Shown here piece by piece: positions 35,538-43,858 of a DNA stretch of 64,000 nt. The position numbers and the translations under genes are program-made. This DNA is from an uncultured Collinsella sp. Lineage in GTDB: Bacteria > Actinomycetota > Coriobacteriia > Coriobacteriales > Coriobacteriaceae. Under the pieces are notes generated by a model. It was not told the DNA's origin. It saw only the letters and a program-made list of their open reading frames with translations, and made no database searches. Where the stretch lies: contig CAKUOD010000001.1 in the NCBI GenBank assembly GCA_934668695.1, positions 118,350 to 182,349 on the forward strand, read 5' to 3'. Each line of letters opens with the position of its first letter. Position 1 is the stretch's first letter.

Positions 35538-37271
35538 ATGTCCAAGCTCAACATCGACCAGCGATCGATTCGCGATCTTCTCACCGATAAGCGATCAGAC
35601 TTCCTCATCCCCGACTACCAGAGGCCCTACGCCTGGGGCGAGGATGAATGCGCAACGCTGTGGGATGACCTGTTCTCGTTCGCTTTTCCAGGCGATGACT
35701 ACGAGCGTTTCGACAGCGAAAACGACGAATACTTTCTAGGGCCCATCGTCACCTTTAAGAACCTCTCTGGCCAACTTGAGATCATTGACGGCCAGCAGCG
35801 CCTCACCACCATCATGCTGCTGCTCCGCGCGTTCTACGACAAGTTCACCAACATGAAGGATAAGCAGTCTGTGAAGATGCGCGAGGCAATCGCCCGTTGT
35901 GTATGGAAAACCGACGAGTTCGACGAGCCCGACATGGAGCGCCTCAAGATCGACTCCGAGGTTGCATCGGACAACGACAAGAATGAATTCCTCGAGATTT
36001 TACGAGAGGGCAACGTAGGCGATGGCTGGAAGAGCGCTTATGCCCGCAACTTCGCTTTCTTCCAGAGGAAAATTGAACAACTGGTGAGCGAGTGGCCCAC
36101 CTACACCGTCTACATGGCCACACGCGTTATCAACAATGTGATACTGTTGCCCATTGAAGCGGAGTCGCAGGACACCGCGCTACGCATCTTCTCGACTCTA
36201 AACGACCGAGGGTTGCCTCTCTCGGATGCCGACATCTTCAAGAGCCAGTTCTACAAGCATTATTCCGACACGGGGCGCAAGGACGAGTTCATCCGTCGCT
36301 GGAAGGCACTCGAGGAGGGAGCGAACGCTATCTTCCGGCCCATGCGCGGCACACCAACCGATGAGCTATTTACGCGCTACATGTACTACCGCCGCGCGAA
36401 GAAAAGCATCCGCGACACGACCACCGCATCGTTGCGCGACTTCTTCGGTGCCGATGGCTACGCCATGCTCAAGGAGGACGCCACGCTCGACGATCTCGAG
36501 GCCCTGCTCGGCTTCTGGAAACGCGTCGACGCGCAGGAAGGATTCAGCGAGCGCGTGCTCCGCAGGCTCTTCGTGCTGGACTACGCCCCCAACGGCATGT
36601 GGACCTATCTGCTAAGCGTCTGGTTCCTCGCCAACCGCGACAGCAAAAGTGCCCTCGATGACGAGGCACTCTACGGCTTTCTAAACAAGATCACGGCATT
36701 CATTCTCGCCTACGCCATTGAACGTCCCGGCGTGAATGCGCTGCGTTCGCCAGTGTATCCCGAGATGATCAACATCGTGGAGCACCGCCCGGTGGAGTTT
36801 CCTAACCACCACTTCAATCGCGCAAATATTGCTGAGCGATTCCGAACCTACGTGTTCACCAACGGCAGGCCTGTAACGAAGTCCATGCTCACTTGGTGGG
36901 CGTACGCAGACCCAGATCAACCACTCATGGACCTAGACACTACGCTCGAAATTGAGCACATCTATGCCAAGAAGCGCAACGAGGTAGACCCTCTCGTCGA
37001 CCAATCCAACCTGGAGGCGCTGGGTAACAAGGCGCTGCTCGAGAAGCGTGTAAACATCCGCGCGGCCGACTACAGATTCTGCGATAAACGCAAGTACTAT
37101 GAGGGATACACCGACGGCAATGGCAAGCGCAAAGCCGGAACAAAGATCGCGGAACTCAAGCGCCTGACACAAGTCATGGGAGACTTCACCGAAATAGACA
37201 TCGCGACTCGCACGGCACGGATCATCGATGCCTTCGTGGACTACCTGGGCGACAACGGACTTTTGAGCTAA
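35538..37271 (+). CDS. DUF262/DUF1524 (GmrSD-like) nuclease
   Basis: 577 residues from ATG 35538 (GGAAGG upstream). The DUF262 domain has IPDYQRPYAWGEDECATLWDD and the nucleotide-binding signature DGQQRLTT (84-91), then FSTLNDRGLPLSDADIFKSQ. The C-terminal DUF1524 nuclease part has LEIEHIYAKKRN and LGNKALLEKRVN, the His-Me finger pattern. GmrSD proteins are NTP-dependent type IV restriction enzymes for modified (glucosylated) phage DNA. It sits in the accessory region with Abi and relics, which suits a defence role. DUF6508 follows, perhaps co-transcribed. Confidence 0.85.
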   Translation: MSKLNIDQRSIRDLLTDKRSDFLIPDYQRPYAWGEDECATLWDDLFSFAFPGDDYERFDSENDEYFLGPIVTFKNLSGQLEIIDGQQRLTTIMLLLRAFYDKFTNMKDKQSVKMREAIARCVWKTDEFDEPDMERLKIDSEVASDNDKNEFLEILREGNVGDGWKSAYARNFAFFQRKIEQLVSEWPTYTVYMATRVINNVILLPIEAESQDTALRIFSTLNDRGLPLSDADIFKSQFYKHYSDTGRKDEFIRRWKALEEGANAIFRPMRGTPTDELFTRYMYYRRAKKSIRDTTTASLRDFFGADGYAMLKEDATLDDLEALLGFWKRVDAQEGFSERVLRRLFVLDYAPNGMWTYLLSVWFLANRDSKSALDDEALYGFLNKITAFILAYAIERPGVNALRSPVYPEMINIVEHRPVEFPNHHFNRANIAERFRTYVFTNGRPVTKSMLTWWAYADPDQPLMDLDTTLEIEHIYAKKRNEVDPLVDQSNLEALGNKALLEKRVNIRAADYRFCDKRKYYEGYTDGNGKRKAGTKIAELKRLTQVMGDFTEIDIATRTARIIDAFVDYLGDNGLLS

Positions 37272-37280
37272 GGAGCGAAC

Positions 37281-37625
37281 ACGTTCGAAAGACTAACCAA
37301 GTACGCTGGCAAGCTGGCGGACAGAAACATGAATGTCGAGCTTGGGGGCGGAACGCTTGGACTCGAGGATTTCGTCGACGATTTCTATGAACTGGACGGG
37401 TTCGCGGACACCAGCTACTTCGAGACGCTTGAACGCCATAGCATCGACACCTCGGAAGGCATAGACAGCTGTGATATCGACCATGGGGACATTGACCTGA
37501 TACGCGCATGCATCACGTGGTGCGTTCGTGGCGACCGCTTCTGCGACGGACTCCTTGCCGCGCAAGCCAGGAGCGGGTTTCTGGACCGCTGCCTCTCCCG
37601 GCTGAAGGAGCTCGACGAAAGTTAG
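37281..37625 (+). CDS. DUF6508-like small protein, possibly with an ACG start
   Basis: Coding features begin at residue FERLTKYAGKLADRN, whose first codon would be ACG at 37281, five bases after AAGGAG. The first in-frame ATG is at 37329 and has only a weak RBS; from there the protein has 98 residues, from the ACG 114. The C-terminal LIRACITWCVRGDRFCDGLLAAQARSGFLDRCLSRLKEL fits the DUF6508 pattern as I remember it. It is nine bases behind the DUF262 gene and may be part of that unit. Function unknown. Confidence 0.65.
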   Translation, partial: TFERLTKYAGKLADRNMNVELGGGTLGLEDFVDDFYELDGFADTSYFETLERHSIDTSEGIDSCDIDHGDIDLIRACITWCVRGDRFCDGLLAAQARSGFLDRCLSRLKELDES

Positions 37626-37911
37626 TCAGCGACTTCGAATACACTTGGACCGTGGCCGCCACTAGCGTCAGCAGTAAATCCAGAGGCAGTCTCCATCGAA
37701 AAGAGCGATTGACCACTGCCGCCAGTTCTCCGAATCAATTTTGCAGGGTTTACACTCGCAGAAGGAGCCCTTGGCAGCATCGTCGTGATGTGCGTCGCCC
37801 ACCACGAGACGTTCAGGTGGTATTTCACAGCGGGGCTGTCCGCCTTTATCATCTTACACGTCGCATTGTTTTTTCTCGCATGCAGCGCTGGAGTTATTTA
37901 GGGAGCATTTA

Positions 37912-38439
37912 ATGGATATGCTGACGTCACTTTTGCCCATGTTCATTCTCCTTGGCATCGTAGTGTTCGCATCCGACAGACAGGAGAAACGGAAGGTCGA
38001 ACTCGAAAAGGTCAAAGCAAAAGCCGAGTGGGACCGTGCGAGCGAGAGTTTCAGAGACGATGTGACCCAAGAAGAGCTTGAGGAAATTGTCGCCAGTACG
38101 CGACGATCAGTAAAAAGACTTGAGTCCCTTACCGTAGTCGAGCACAGAGTCTACGGAGCCGTTGCTACTCTCAGCGGCATCAGCTCATGGAAGTTCGTAA
38201 TTGACTTTGACTACAAGGGCCACCTCACAAGCGATTACACCGTAGCGAGCTCAAACGAAGACTCGGGTATCCCCGAGCGCGTAGCAGTCCTGATTGCCAA
38301 GGGAATTAGGACCTGGACGCCGGGAGGCCGCAAGGTGCGCGCGTCTTTCTGCCCCTATTGCGGCGTCAAGGCATCCGGCGACGCGTCGTACTGCTCTTCC
38401 TGCGGAGCCAGGCTGCCGCAGGTGCCAAAGAGGCCGTAG
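37912..38439 (+). CDS. Membrane-anchored zinc-ribbon protein
   Basis: 175 residues, GGGAGC upstream. One N-terminal membrane segment (MLTSLLPMFILLGIVVFA), a charged helix, a central beta region (VYGAVATLSGISSWKFVIDFDYKGH) and a C-terminal zinc ribbon CPYCGVKASGDASYCSSCGARLP. Unknown function. The 286 bases before it hold no gene. The 290 bases after it hold only a 40-codon frame without RBS (38509-38631). Confidence 0.7.
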   Translation: MDMLTSLLPMFILLGIVVFASDRQEKRKVELEKVKAKAEWDRASESFRDDVTQEELEEIVASTRRSVKRLESLTVVEHRVYGAVATLSGISSWKFVIDFDYKGHLTSDYTVASSNEDSGIPERVAVLIAKGIRTWTPGGRKVRASFCPYCGVKASGDASYCSSCGARLPQVPKRP

Positions 38440-38729
38440 CTGGGACTAAAATGGCTGCGGGCATGGACAATAGAATGTAAATCTAAATACTGAACCGGGG
38501 TGCCAGATATGACGTTTGACAAACTGTTCGCCAACCAAGAGCCAAGGACCTCCACCCCCGGCGCAGACGTGCACGAGTGCGATGATGCGGGTGGACGTCA
38601 CATGAGCTCGGAGTACCTGACGGCGAGATAGAGTAAGGCGGAAGCCGCATGGCCGAGGGCAGCCAAATAGCTTCCGATTGATTACGTTTCGGCGCATGAA
38701 GTTGCGCCCGACAGGTCTAGTTGACGACC

Positions 38730-39929
38730 CTAACTCTCTGCAGACTTAGCCGTTTCTCCCGTAAGCCTCTGCACATGTTGTTCCTTCTCGACAATGAAAC
38801 GCTTGTGGTAGAAGAGGTCGGCGAAGTCTAGGATACTGTTCATTTGCGCTGTGTCAAAAAAGGCACCGAAACCCGCTCCCACCACGGGAACAAGTCTGCC
38901 GACGTTCTTTAGCGTCAGCTTCTGACCAATTTGAGTAAGGGTTTTCTTAAATACGCCAGCCTCGATTGCCTTCTTGCCACCGTTCTCCAAAGCCTTTTGG
39001 GCTGCTTTGTTGGCGAGTGCGCGCATCTGGGCGATAGCAAGCGCGGCGCCACCTTTCTCGACCATCGCGGTCCAGCCCTTCTTTGCGGCTTGTTTCACGG
39101 CCGCGCTCTCAGCGTATACGAGAACCTTCCCGATATAATCAGTAGCTGGGTTCCCCTTGGGGCTCGGCGACATCGCCCTTTGGAACACCTCGCTGGCAAT
39201 GATGAGCTCTGCGGGGTCATCTTTGACGTCGTAACCATAGAACATGGCCACTGACTGGACTGCTCTGAAATAGACAAGCATGCTGAGCGCGATGTTTGCA
39301 GGGAGACCCCAGAACCCGATAGCGCCCGTTCCTCCGCCCTCGGCAAGTGCGATTCCCATGTGCTGCGGGCGCTCCTTGGCCGAGATTGCAGCGACGTCAT
39401 ATGCGCGCAGCAGACAGATTTGCGAAATATCCGAAACCTTTTGTGCCTGTTTTCCCGCGTTGACGCACTGTATGACGTGTTCTTTGCTCACGCTTGCCTT
39501 TGCCGCCTGTTTCTCGAGCTCTCCGAAGCCATCGGCAGCCTTCTTGATGGCAGCCGCCATGAGCTCCTGCTCAGTCAGATCCTCGAATGTGCCCCTGGCG
39601 ATGTCACCAACTTTACCGGCAATCTCCTTGACCGGAGCGGGCGTGAGTTCGTCGGCTTTCTTCCCGGCTTTTGCCAGAATACCGGGAGAGGTCATCTTCT
39701 CGTAGCGTTTGGCGAGGGAGTCGATCTCCTCACATTCGCGGTCGTCAATTATCGGATCCGGTAGGATATATTCGCCGTTCTCAGCAACGACGTTTCCCTC
39801 GAATGAATCCCCGTATTCACCGCCGAAAGCCTGATGAATCCTCTTCGCTCCGTTCGCGGCCCCCTGCACCATGCCCTTGGCCATATCCCCGAAGTCAGGC
39901 ATCTTCATATCATTAATGCTCTTTCCCAT
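38730..39929 (-). CDS. EcsC-family protein
   Basis: 399 residues, AAGGGAGAA before the ATG. N-terminal Lys/Asp-rich region, then from residue about 125 the EcsC pattern: AAIKKAADGFGELE, ISQICLLRAYDVAAI, a Gly-rich hydrophobic stretch GGGTGAIGFWGLPANIALSML, FYGYDVKDDPAELIIASEVFQRAM, and a final VGRLVPVVGAGFGAFFDTAQMNSILDFADLFYHKRFI. Function in EcsC proteins is unknown; fusion to or neighbourhood of defence genes is common. Monocistronic. Confidence 0.82.
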   Translation of the reverse strand: MGKSINDMKMPDFGDMAKGMVQGAANGAKRIHQAFGGEYGDSFEGNVVAENGEYILPDPIIDDRECEEIDSLAKRYEKMTSPGILAKAGKKADELTPAPVKEIAGKVGDIARGTFEDLTEQELMAAAIKKAADGFGELEKQAAKASVSKEHVIQCVNAGKQAQKVSDISQICLLRAYDVAAISAKERPQHMGIALAEGGGTGAIGFWGLPANIALSMLVYFRAVQSVAMFYGYDVKDDPAELIIASEVFQRAMSPSPKGNPATDYIGKVLVYAESAAVKQAAKKGWTAMVEKGGAALAIAQMRALANKAAQKALENGGKKAIEAGVFKKTLTQIGQKLTLKNVGRLVPVVGAGFGAFFDTAQMNSILDFADLFYHKRFIVEKEQHVQRLTGETAKSAES

Positions 39930-40542
39930 GGTTCTCCCTTCTCGGTATCTCCGCCTGCCTTATATAGGGTGAGAAATTATCGCGAGGCACTCCATGAACC
40001 GAAGTCGCGTATCCGCGAAATGAAATTTGTTCATACAGCCTAAAGATTTTACGCCTAGTGAACCTCCTATCTTTTAGCTGCCTGCTGATTTGTGAGCACC
40101 GCAGAAGAACCCTTGATTATCAACTTCATCCCACGCCCCCCTACGTTCACCGTTGGCGATTGCCATATAGTTACTTACGGCTCATTTGGCTACCTCAAAG
40201 TGCCAGGAAAGTTCCCCGGCTATTTTATATTTATTTCCATTAGGAGCCCCATTGGTCAAAGAGCCCAGCATCTTCGTTGACGAGAACGGCGACATGGTGA
40301 AAAGGCTCGCTAGCATTTGCTCACACTCATCTACCGCCGCAAACAGTTCGAAAATCCGATAAGACTAATGAAGCGCATGGGCGCGATGTCTCCGCCGTCA
40401 TGGCTGAACACCTAGACCCCTTCCAACCCCTTGACAACGTGAGGGCTTGTTACGACAACGGCCAGCACAAACCCCTATTATGCGACGTTAGCCGCACGCG
40501 CTCGGCGCACACCAGAGCTACCAACACAGCACATGTCGAAAA
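39930..40542 (+). other. Degenerate intergenic DNA
   Basis: No intact gene. Short in-frame relics can be read, for example VKEPSIFVDENGDMVKRLA at about 40256-40310, without start signals. AT content is higher than in neighbouring genes. Confidence 0.5.
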
Positions 40543-40612
40543 AATGAGAGTGGATAATCTCCCACATTGAGCCTTGCTTGGGGCTCAATGTGGGAGATTA
40601 TCCACTCTCATT
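40543..40612. repeat. 31-bp perfect hairpin element
   Basis: Arms 40543-40573 and 40582-40612 are exact inverted copies (first arm begins AATGAGAGTGGATAATCTCC) with an 8-base loop TTGCTTGG. No gene is attached. The perfection of a stem this long suggests a recently acquired palindromic element, or an end of one. Confidence 0.85.
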
Positions 40613-40653
40613 CATCAGGCGTCCGAAAATCCACGCTCGTGCTGCGCGCTCGC

Positions 40654-40707
40654 GAAGCATCGCGGATGTTGATTAGGACCGACATGAATCGCGGTATGAA
40701 GCCGTAA
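40654..40707 (+). pseudogene. 3'-end relic (probable integrase tail), copy 2
   Basis: Reads EASRMLIRTDMNRGMKP then TAA, followed by GGGTTGCCCGGAGGTTGCC, then a hairpin and an att-like site. It resembles copy 1 at 35374 in both coding and trailing sequence. Order gene end, hairpin, att is the common order for site-specific integrases. Confidence 0.45.
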
Positions 40708-40733
40708 GGGTTGCCCGGAGGTTGCCAAAAGAA

Positions 40734-40767
40734 AAGCCCCCGACCTGTTTTCGCAGGTCAGAGGCTT
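40734..40767 (+). terminator. Hairpin between the integrase tail and the att-like site
   Basis: AAGCC (40734) and GGCTT (40763) bracket GACCTG (40742-40747) pairing with CAGGTC (40754-40759). Confidence 0.5.
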
Positions 40768-40785
40768 GAAATCAACGAATATCAG

Positions 40786-41190
40786 TTATTCCCACTCGGT
40801 GGTTATAGTTTTGCCGTCTCGTCACTCCAGTTGCACCCAGTTTTCGGCGGCATCTCGAAGTGAGTGCCGCTGAATGACGCGACGTCGCGTTTCATCGGCT
40901 TCGGGGACAAAAGCTGGGACAACTTCAAAAACCATTTTCAAACTCAGAGTATTGAGTTTTTATTTTTGTCCCAAGGGGCACGGAGAGCCGCCTTTGGAGG
41001 CTCGATATCGCCGAAAACGCCCGTTTTGAAACTCAACCGCCTTTGAGCCTGCAAGCCACCAGCTTCAACTGTAAGTGAGTCGACGCGGGTGGCTTACGAG
41101 CCGTTCACAAAACCGCAGGCCACAGGTCTTTGTCAACGATAAGCAAAGTGAATAGTCTCAGGTGGCTTGCCCATGAGTTGGCGTAAGCCT
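40786..41190 (+). repeat. guaA-type att module, copy A
   Basis: Begins with 17 bases matching the guaA 3' end at 15 positions (TTATTCCCACTCGGTGG). The next roughly 180 bases closely resemble 45551-45725: GCCGTCTCGTCACTCCAGTT, GTTGCACCCAGTTTTCGGC, GGCTTCGGGGACAA. An intrinsic-terminator-like hairpin AAACTCA (40940) / TGAGTTT (40953) plus T-run is shared. The distal part carries four GCAAGCCAC/GTGGCTT-like motifs in both orientations (about 41052, 41089, 41113, 41160), which could be arm-type recombinase sites. Confidence 0.65.
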
Positions 41191-41309
41191 GTTTAGCAAA
41201 AGGCTAATCGGACACGACAGGCCGCCCGCATGGCGACGGCGTTTCCCGTGCGGGCACAAACAGCCCTGCGTGCCCTGTCGCGCGATATCCCAATGCGACG
41301 TTCAGAACC

Positions 41310-41477
41310 CTACCCGTCAAGCAGCCACCTCGCGAAATTCAGCACGAGCACGCCCTCCCGGGTATGGGGCTCATGCCTCGTGCGAGTGATGAGAATCTTC
41401 GGGAATGCATCCCCGATGGATAGAATCGGCGCAATCTCCCTCTCGAGCGTCGAATCGGCGCCGATATCGTCGCTCAC
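41310..41477 (-). pseudogene. C-terminal relic of an AAA ATPase (DUF4143-type)
   Basis: Reads SDDIGADSTLEREIAPILSIGDAFPKILITRTRHEPHTREGVLVLNFARWLLDG in two pieces of the family's C-terminus (LERE..PLL.I.D..PK.++T, then +N..+WLL). The N-terminal P-loop part is gone, and the remaining end is joined directly to an RBS and hairpin (41487-41512) like those in front of the AAA gene start at 47391. This indicates an internal deletion. Confidence 0.6.
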
Positions 41478-41486
41478 ATACACTCT

Positions 41487-41512
41487 CCTTCCCGGTTTCG
41501 AAACCTGGAAGG
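41487..41512. repeat. GGTTTCGAAACC palindrome
   Basis: A 26-base palindrome with a single mismatched pair (CCTTCCCGGTTTC / GAAACCTGGAAGG), related to the larger inverted repeat at 47397-47447. Confidence 0.7.
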
Positions 41513-41881
41513 CAGTATGCGCAAGGATGCGTCGAGGTGCGATCCCAGTCGTACCATGCCAGCAGAGATGTCGAGGCACATTCGTTCATGCTGCAATGCG
41601 GGCATCGGAGATGAAAAACAGCCCGTCGGGTAGTCATGGGCGTGCGGGAGCCCGCATCAGTAACCTGCCTCCTCGGTTGTCCCTTCTTTGCATGGTCGTC
41701 TACATAAAGGAGGAACCAGCCATGCAGATCAGCATGCTTGCCCTTCTTGGGTCACGGACCGGGGAGGCGAGGGCCTCCGTCGGGACCGCCCCGAGCAACC
41801 GGTATATCCAAGGAATGACAAGGCTCGATCGCTGTGCTGGTCAGGATGCCGAAGCGGGCAGTCCGCCAATCGGAATGCGGG

Positions 41882-42142
41882 TCAGGATGCTGCAACGTGA
41901 TTCCAGCTGCAGGATACGGCTCCTTTGCGGTTGCCGCAAAACCTGCTGGCAACATTCTTACTATCCGAATGATGTACGCATCCCTTGGAATCGTTTCGCC
42001 TGACCAGGGCCATCTTCAGCGCCTCATCGGCCAGCTCGGCAGGCGCCTCTTCCACGCGTAATAGCCCTGGCGGGTCACCTATGCAACCAAAGATACAAAA
42101 GGGATCGAATGGCCAGAAAGGATTGTCCTTGCCGACAGGCAA
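41882..42142 (-). pseudogene. Decayed IS3-family transposase (OrfB) fragment
   Basis: The minus strand reads AELADEALKMALVRRNDSKG-CVHHSD, close to the IS3 OrfB integrase core where ELA..AL.MA..RR is followed by HHSDRG.QY. The last expected residues (RGSQY) are altered to SKNVA. No intact ORF, no inverted ends. The rest of 41513-42215 contains no convincing gene: a frame from 41721 behind AAGGAGG encodes 94 residues without recognisable features. Confidence 0.5.
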
Positions 42143-42215
42143 TCCTTGACAAACGAGCTTCAGCCTCCTTAAAATTGCGTGGTTTGCCGAACTGAGTCAG
42201 CGAAGGAGGGGTGTC

Positions 42216-42251
42216 GTGGTTGGTCTTTTCCGCACGTGGATGAGCGCCTAA
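42216..42251 (+). CDS. Candidate leader peptide of the mef/msr unit
   Basis: GAAGGAGG followed at six bases by GTG opens an 11-residue frame, MVGLFRTWMSA, ending TAA. Directly after it AGCGCC (42243-42248) can pair with GGCGCT (42257-42262), overlapping the end of the frame. A short translated leader with a hairpin before mef fits macrolide-dependent attenuation, as known for mef(A)/msr(D). Speculative. Confidence 0.4.
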   Translation: MVGLFRTWMSA

Positions 42252-42311
42252 AAAGCGGCGCTGTTATGGCGTCGCGCTGTTTTGCACGCCATTCCACGAT
42301 TGGACATAACC

Positions 42312-43598
42312 ATGATGTTTGAAACCTCTCGGCGCAGGTCTGTTTCGCTGTGCCATTCATGGCAATTTAAGATTTGTTTCGTATGGGGCGGGGAGCTCGT
42401 GTCGACATTGACGAGCTCGATTCTCCAAATGGGTCTCATTTGGCATATCGCCCTCACGACAGAATCATCTTCCCTCCTCTCCCTGGCATCGTTAGCAGGC
42501 TTTCTGCCGATTGCTTTGTTCGGAGTCCTTGCGGGCGCCGTTGTCGACAGACTGCCTTTGAAACGTGTTCTCATCGGCGCCGACCTCTTCGTTGCCGCGG
42601 TGGGCGCCGCCTTGGCGATTGCCTCGTTGGCCGGCAGCTTACCTGCGCGGTCAATACTCATCGCCCTGTTTCTCCGCGCAGCTGGCACTTCGTTCTACAC
42701 GCCGGCCTCCCAATCCCTCACGCCCCATCTCGCCCCGCCAGAGCATCTCGTTCGCCTATCGGGAGTGATGCAAGCGATTCAGTCCGCCGGATACATTCTT
42801 GGCGCCGCGCTCGCGGCAGTGATTTATCCTGTGGCGGGCATTACCGCCATGATTGCCCTCGACGTGCTGGGGGCGCTTTTCGCTTCTCTAGCTGTCCTCG
42901 CCGCTCAGATAGACGCAGGAGGACTCGACGAAGCCGACCGCAGCTCGTCCTTTTCCAATAAAGTTCGAGAACTTTTCTCTGAGATTTCGGACGGCTACAA
43001 GCTGATCAGGGGATACAGGGGACTGTTCGCCCTTCTTTGGTGCGGGTTCGTCTTCGCTTTCGCGTTCTCCCCACTCGCGGCATTGTTCCCAATAATGACC
43101 TTGGGACATTTTGGCGGTAGCACGGGGGATGCTGCTTTGGTGGAGGTCCTTTTCTCCGCAGGCATGCTGGCTGGGTCCGGCATTTTGGCGGCCACGGGAG
43201 GGTTCCGCAATAGGTCGCTCACCATGGTCGCCGCGATCGCCGGCTTCGGCGTCGTCGCAATCGCATCCGGATTGCTCGGCCCGTCGCTGTTCGCCGCTTT
43301 CCTACCGGCGAGCTTTCTTATGGGCGCATGCTCCCCGCTGTACGCGGGAACCCAGGCTGCCCTTATGCAGGAGCAGATACCTCCTGAGTACCTAGGCCGC
43401 GTTTTTGGTCTCTATGGAACCATTATGGCGTGGGCCATGCCCATGGGCCTCGCAGCCCCCTCCGTTTTTGCGGACCTGCTCGGAGCTCCGTTGTGGTCCG
43501 TCGGTTCTGGAGCGACCATGACACTGCTTGCGTTGGCGATGCTTCTCGCTCCAAGCGTCCGAAACGTGGGGAAAAAAGATTCCGGGCAGATTCAATAG
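42312..43598 (+). CDS. MFS efflux protein, Mef(A)-like (probable macrolide efflux)
   Basis: 428 residues from ATG 42312 (no strong RBS; an adjacent ATG lies at 42315). About twelve membrane segments. The N-terminal part (WQFKICFVWGGELVSTLTSSILQMGLIWHI, then SLASLAGFLPIALFGVLAGAVVDRLPLKRVLIGADLFVAAVG) follows the Mef family almost position by position, including the GADL..A loop and RAAGTSFYTPA..S.TP. It is followed 260 bases downstream by an ABC-F gene, the same order as mef(A)-msr(D). Substrate is inferred from the family. GC is as high as the surroundings, unlike streptococcal mef. Confidence 0.82.
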   Translation: MMFETSRRRSVSLCHSWQFKICFVWGGELVSTLTSSILQMGLIWHIALTTESSSLLSLASLAGFLPIALFGVLAGAVVDRLPLKRVLIGADLFVAAVGAALAIASLAGSLPARSILIALFLRAAGTSFYTPASQSLTPHLAPPEHLVRLSGVMQAIQSAGYILGAALAAVIYPVAGITAMIALDVLGALFASLAVLAAQIDAGGLDEADRSSSFSNKVRELFSEISDGYKLIRGYRGLFALLWCGFVFAFAFSPLAALFPIMTLGHFGGSTGDAALVEVLFSAGMLAGSGILAATGGFRNRSLTMVAAIAGFGVVAIASGLLGPSLFAAFLPASFLMGACSPLYAGTQAALMQEQIPPEYLGRVFGLYGTIMAWAMPMGLAAPSVFADLLGAPLWSVGSGATMTLLALAMLLAPSVRNVGKKDSGQIQ

Positions 43599-43858
43599 CC
43601 TAAGCATTCGAAAAAAGAGGCGGCAGCCATCGGTTCGCGCGTCAGCCTTCAAGCCCTTGCGACGACGAGGTATTGCGCCGACATCCCACATCGCGCTCCT
43701 TATTCGCCGCCAACTATCATTTTCGGATTTGCCGGCTTGTGCAAGGCCAAAACGCTCACGCCGGCAATCGGGCAAAGGCGAAAAATCGACGTGAACGATT
43801 CTTTATTGGCATGGCTGCGCTTCCAGAAAACGACAATACACAAAAGGTGGTTCAACTT

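Noticed and set aside
38509..38631. 40-codon frame after the zinc-ribbon gene
   Set aside because: No RBS, no features; could be a remnant but nothing supports it.
40864..41046. Possible small protein in att module A (matching a frame in module B)
   Set aside because: Similarity is explained by DNA-level homology of the modules, and the frames differ in length and start; the stretch also forms a hairpin with a T-run.
41230..42003. 257-codon plus-strand frame in the relic zone
   Set aside because: Antisense to the recognisable AAA and IS3 fragments; no family resemblance.
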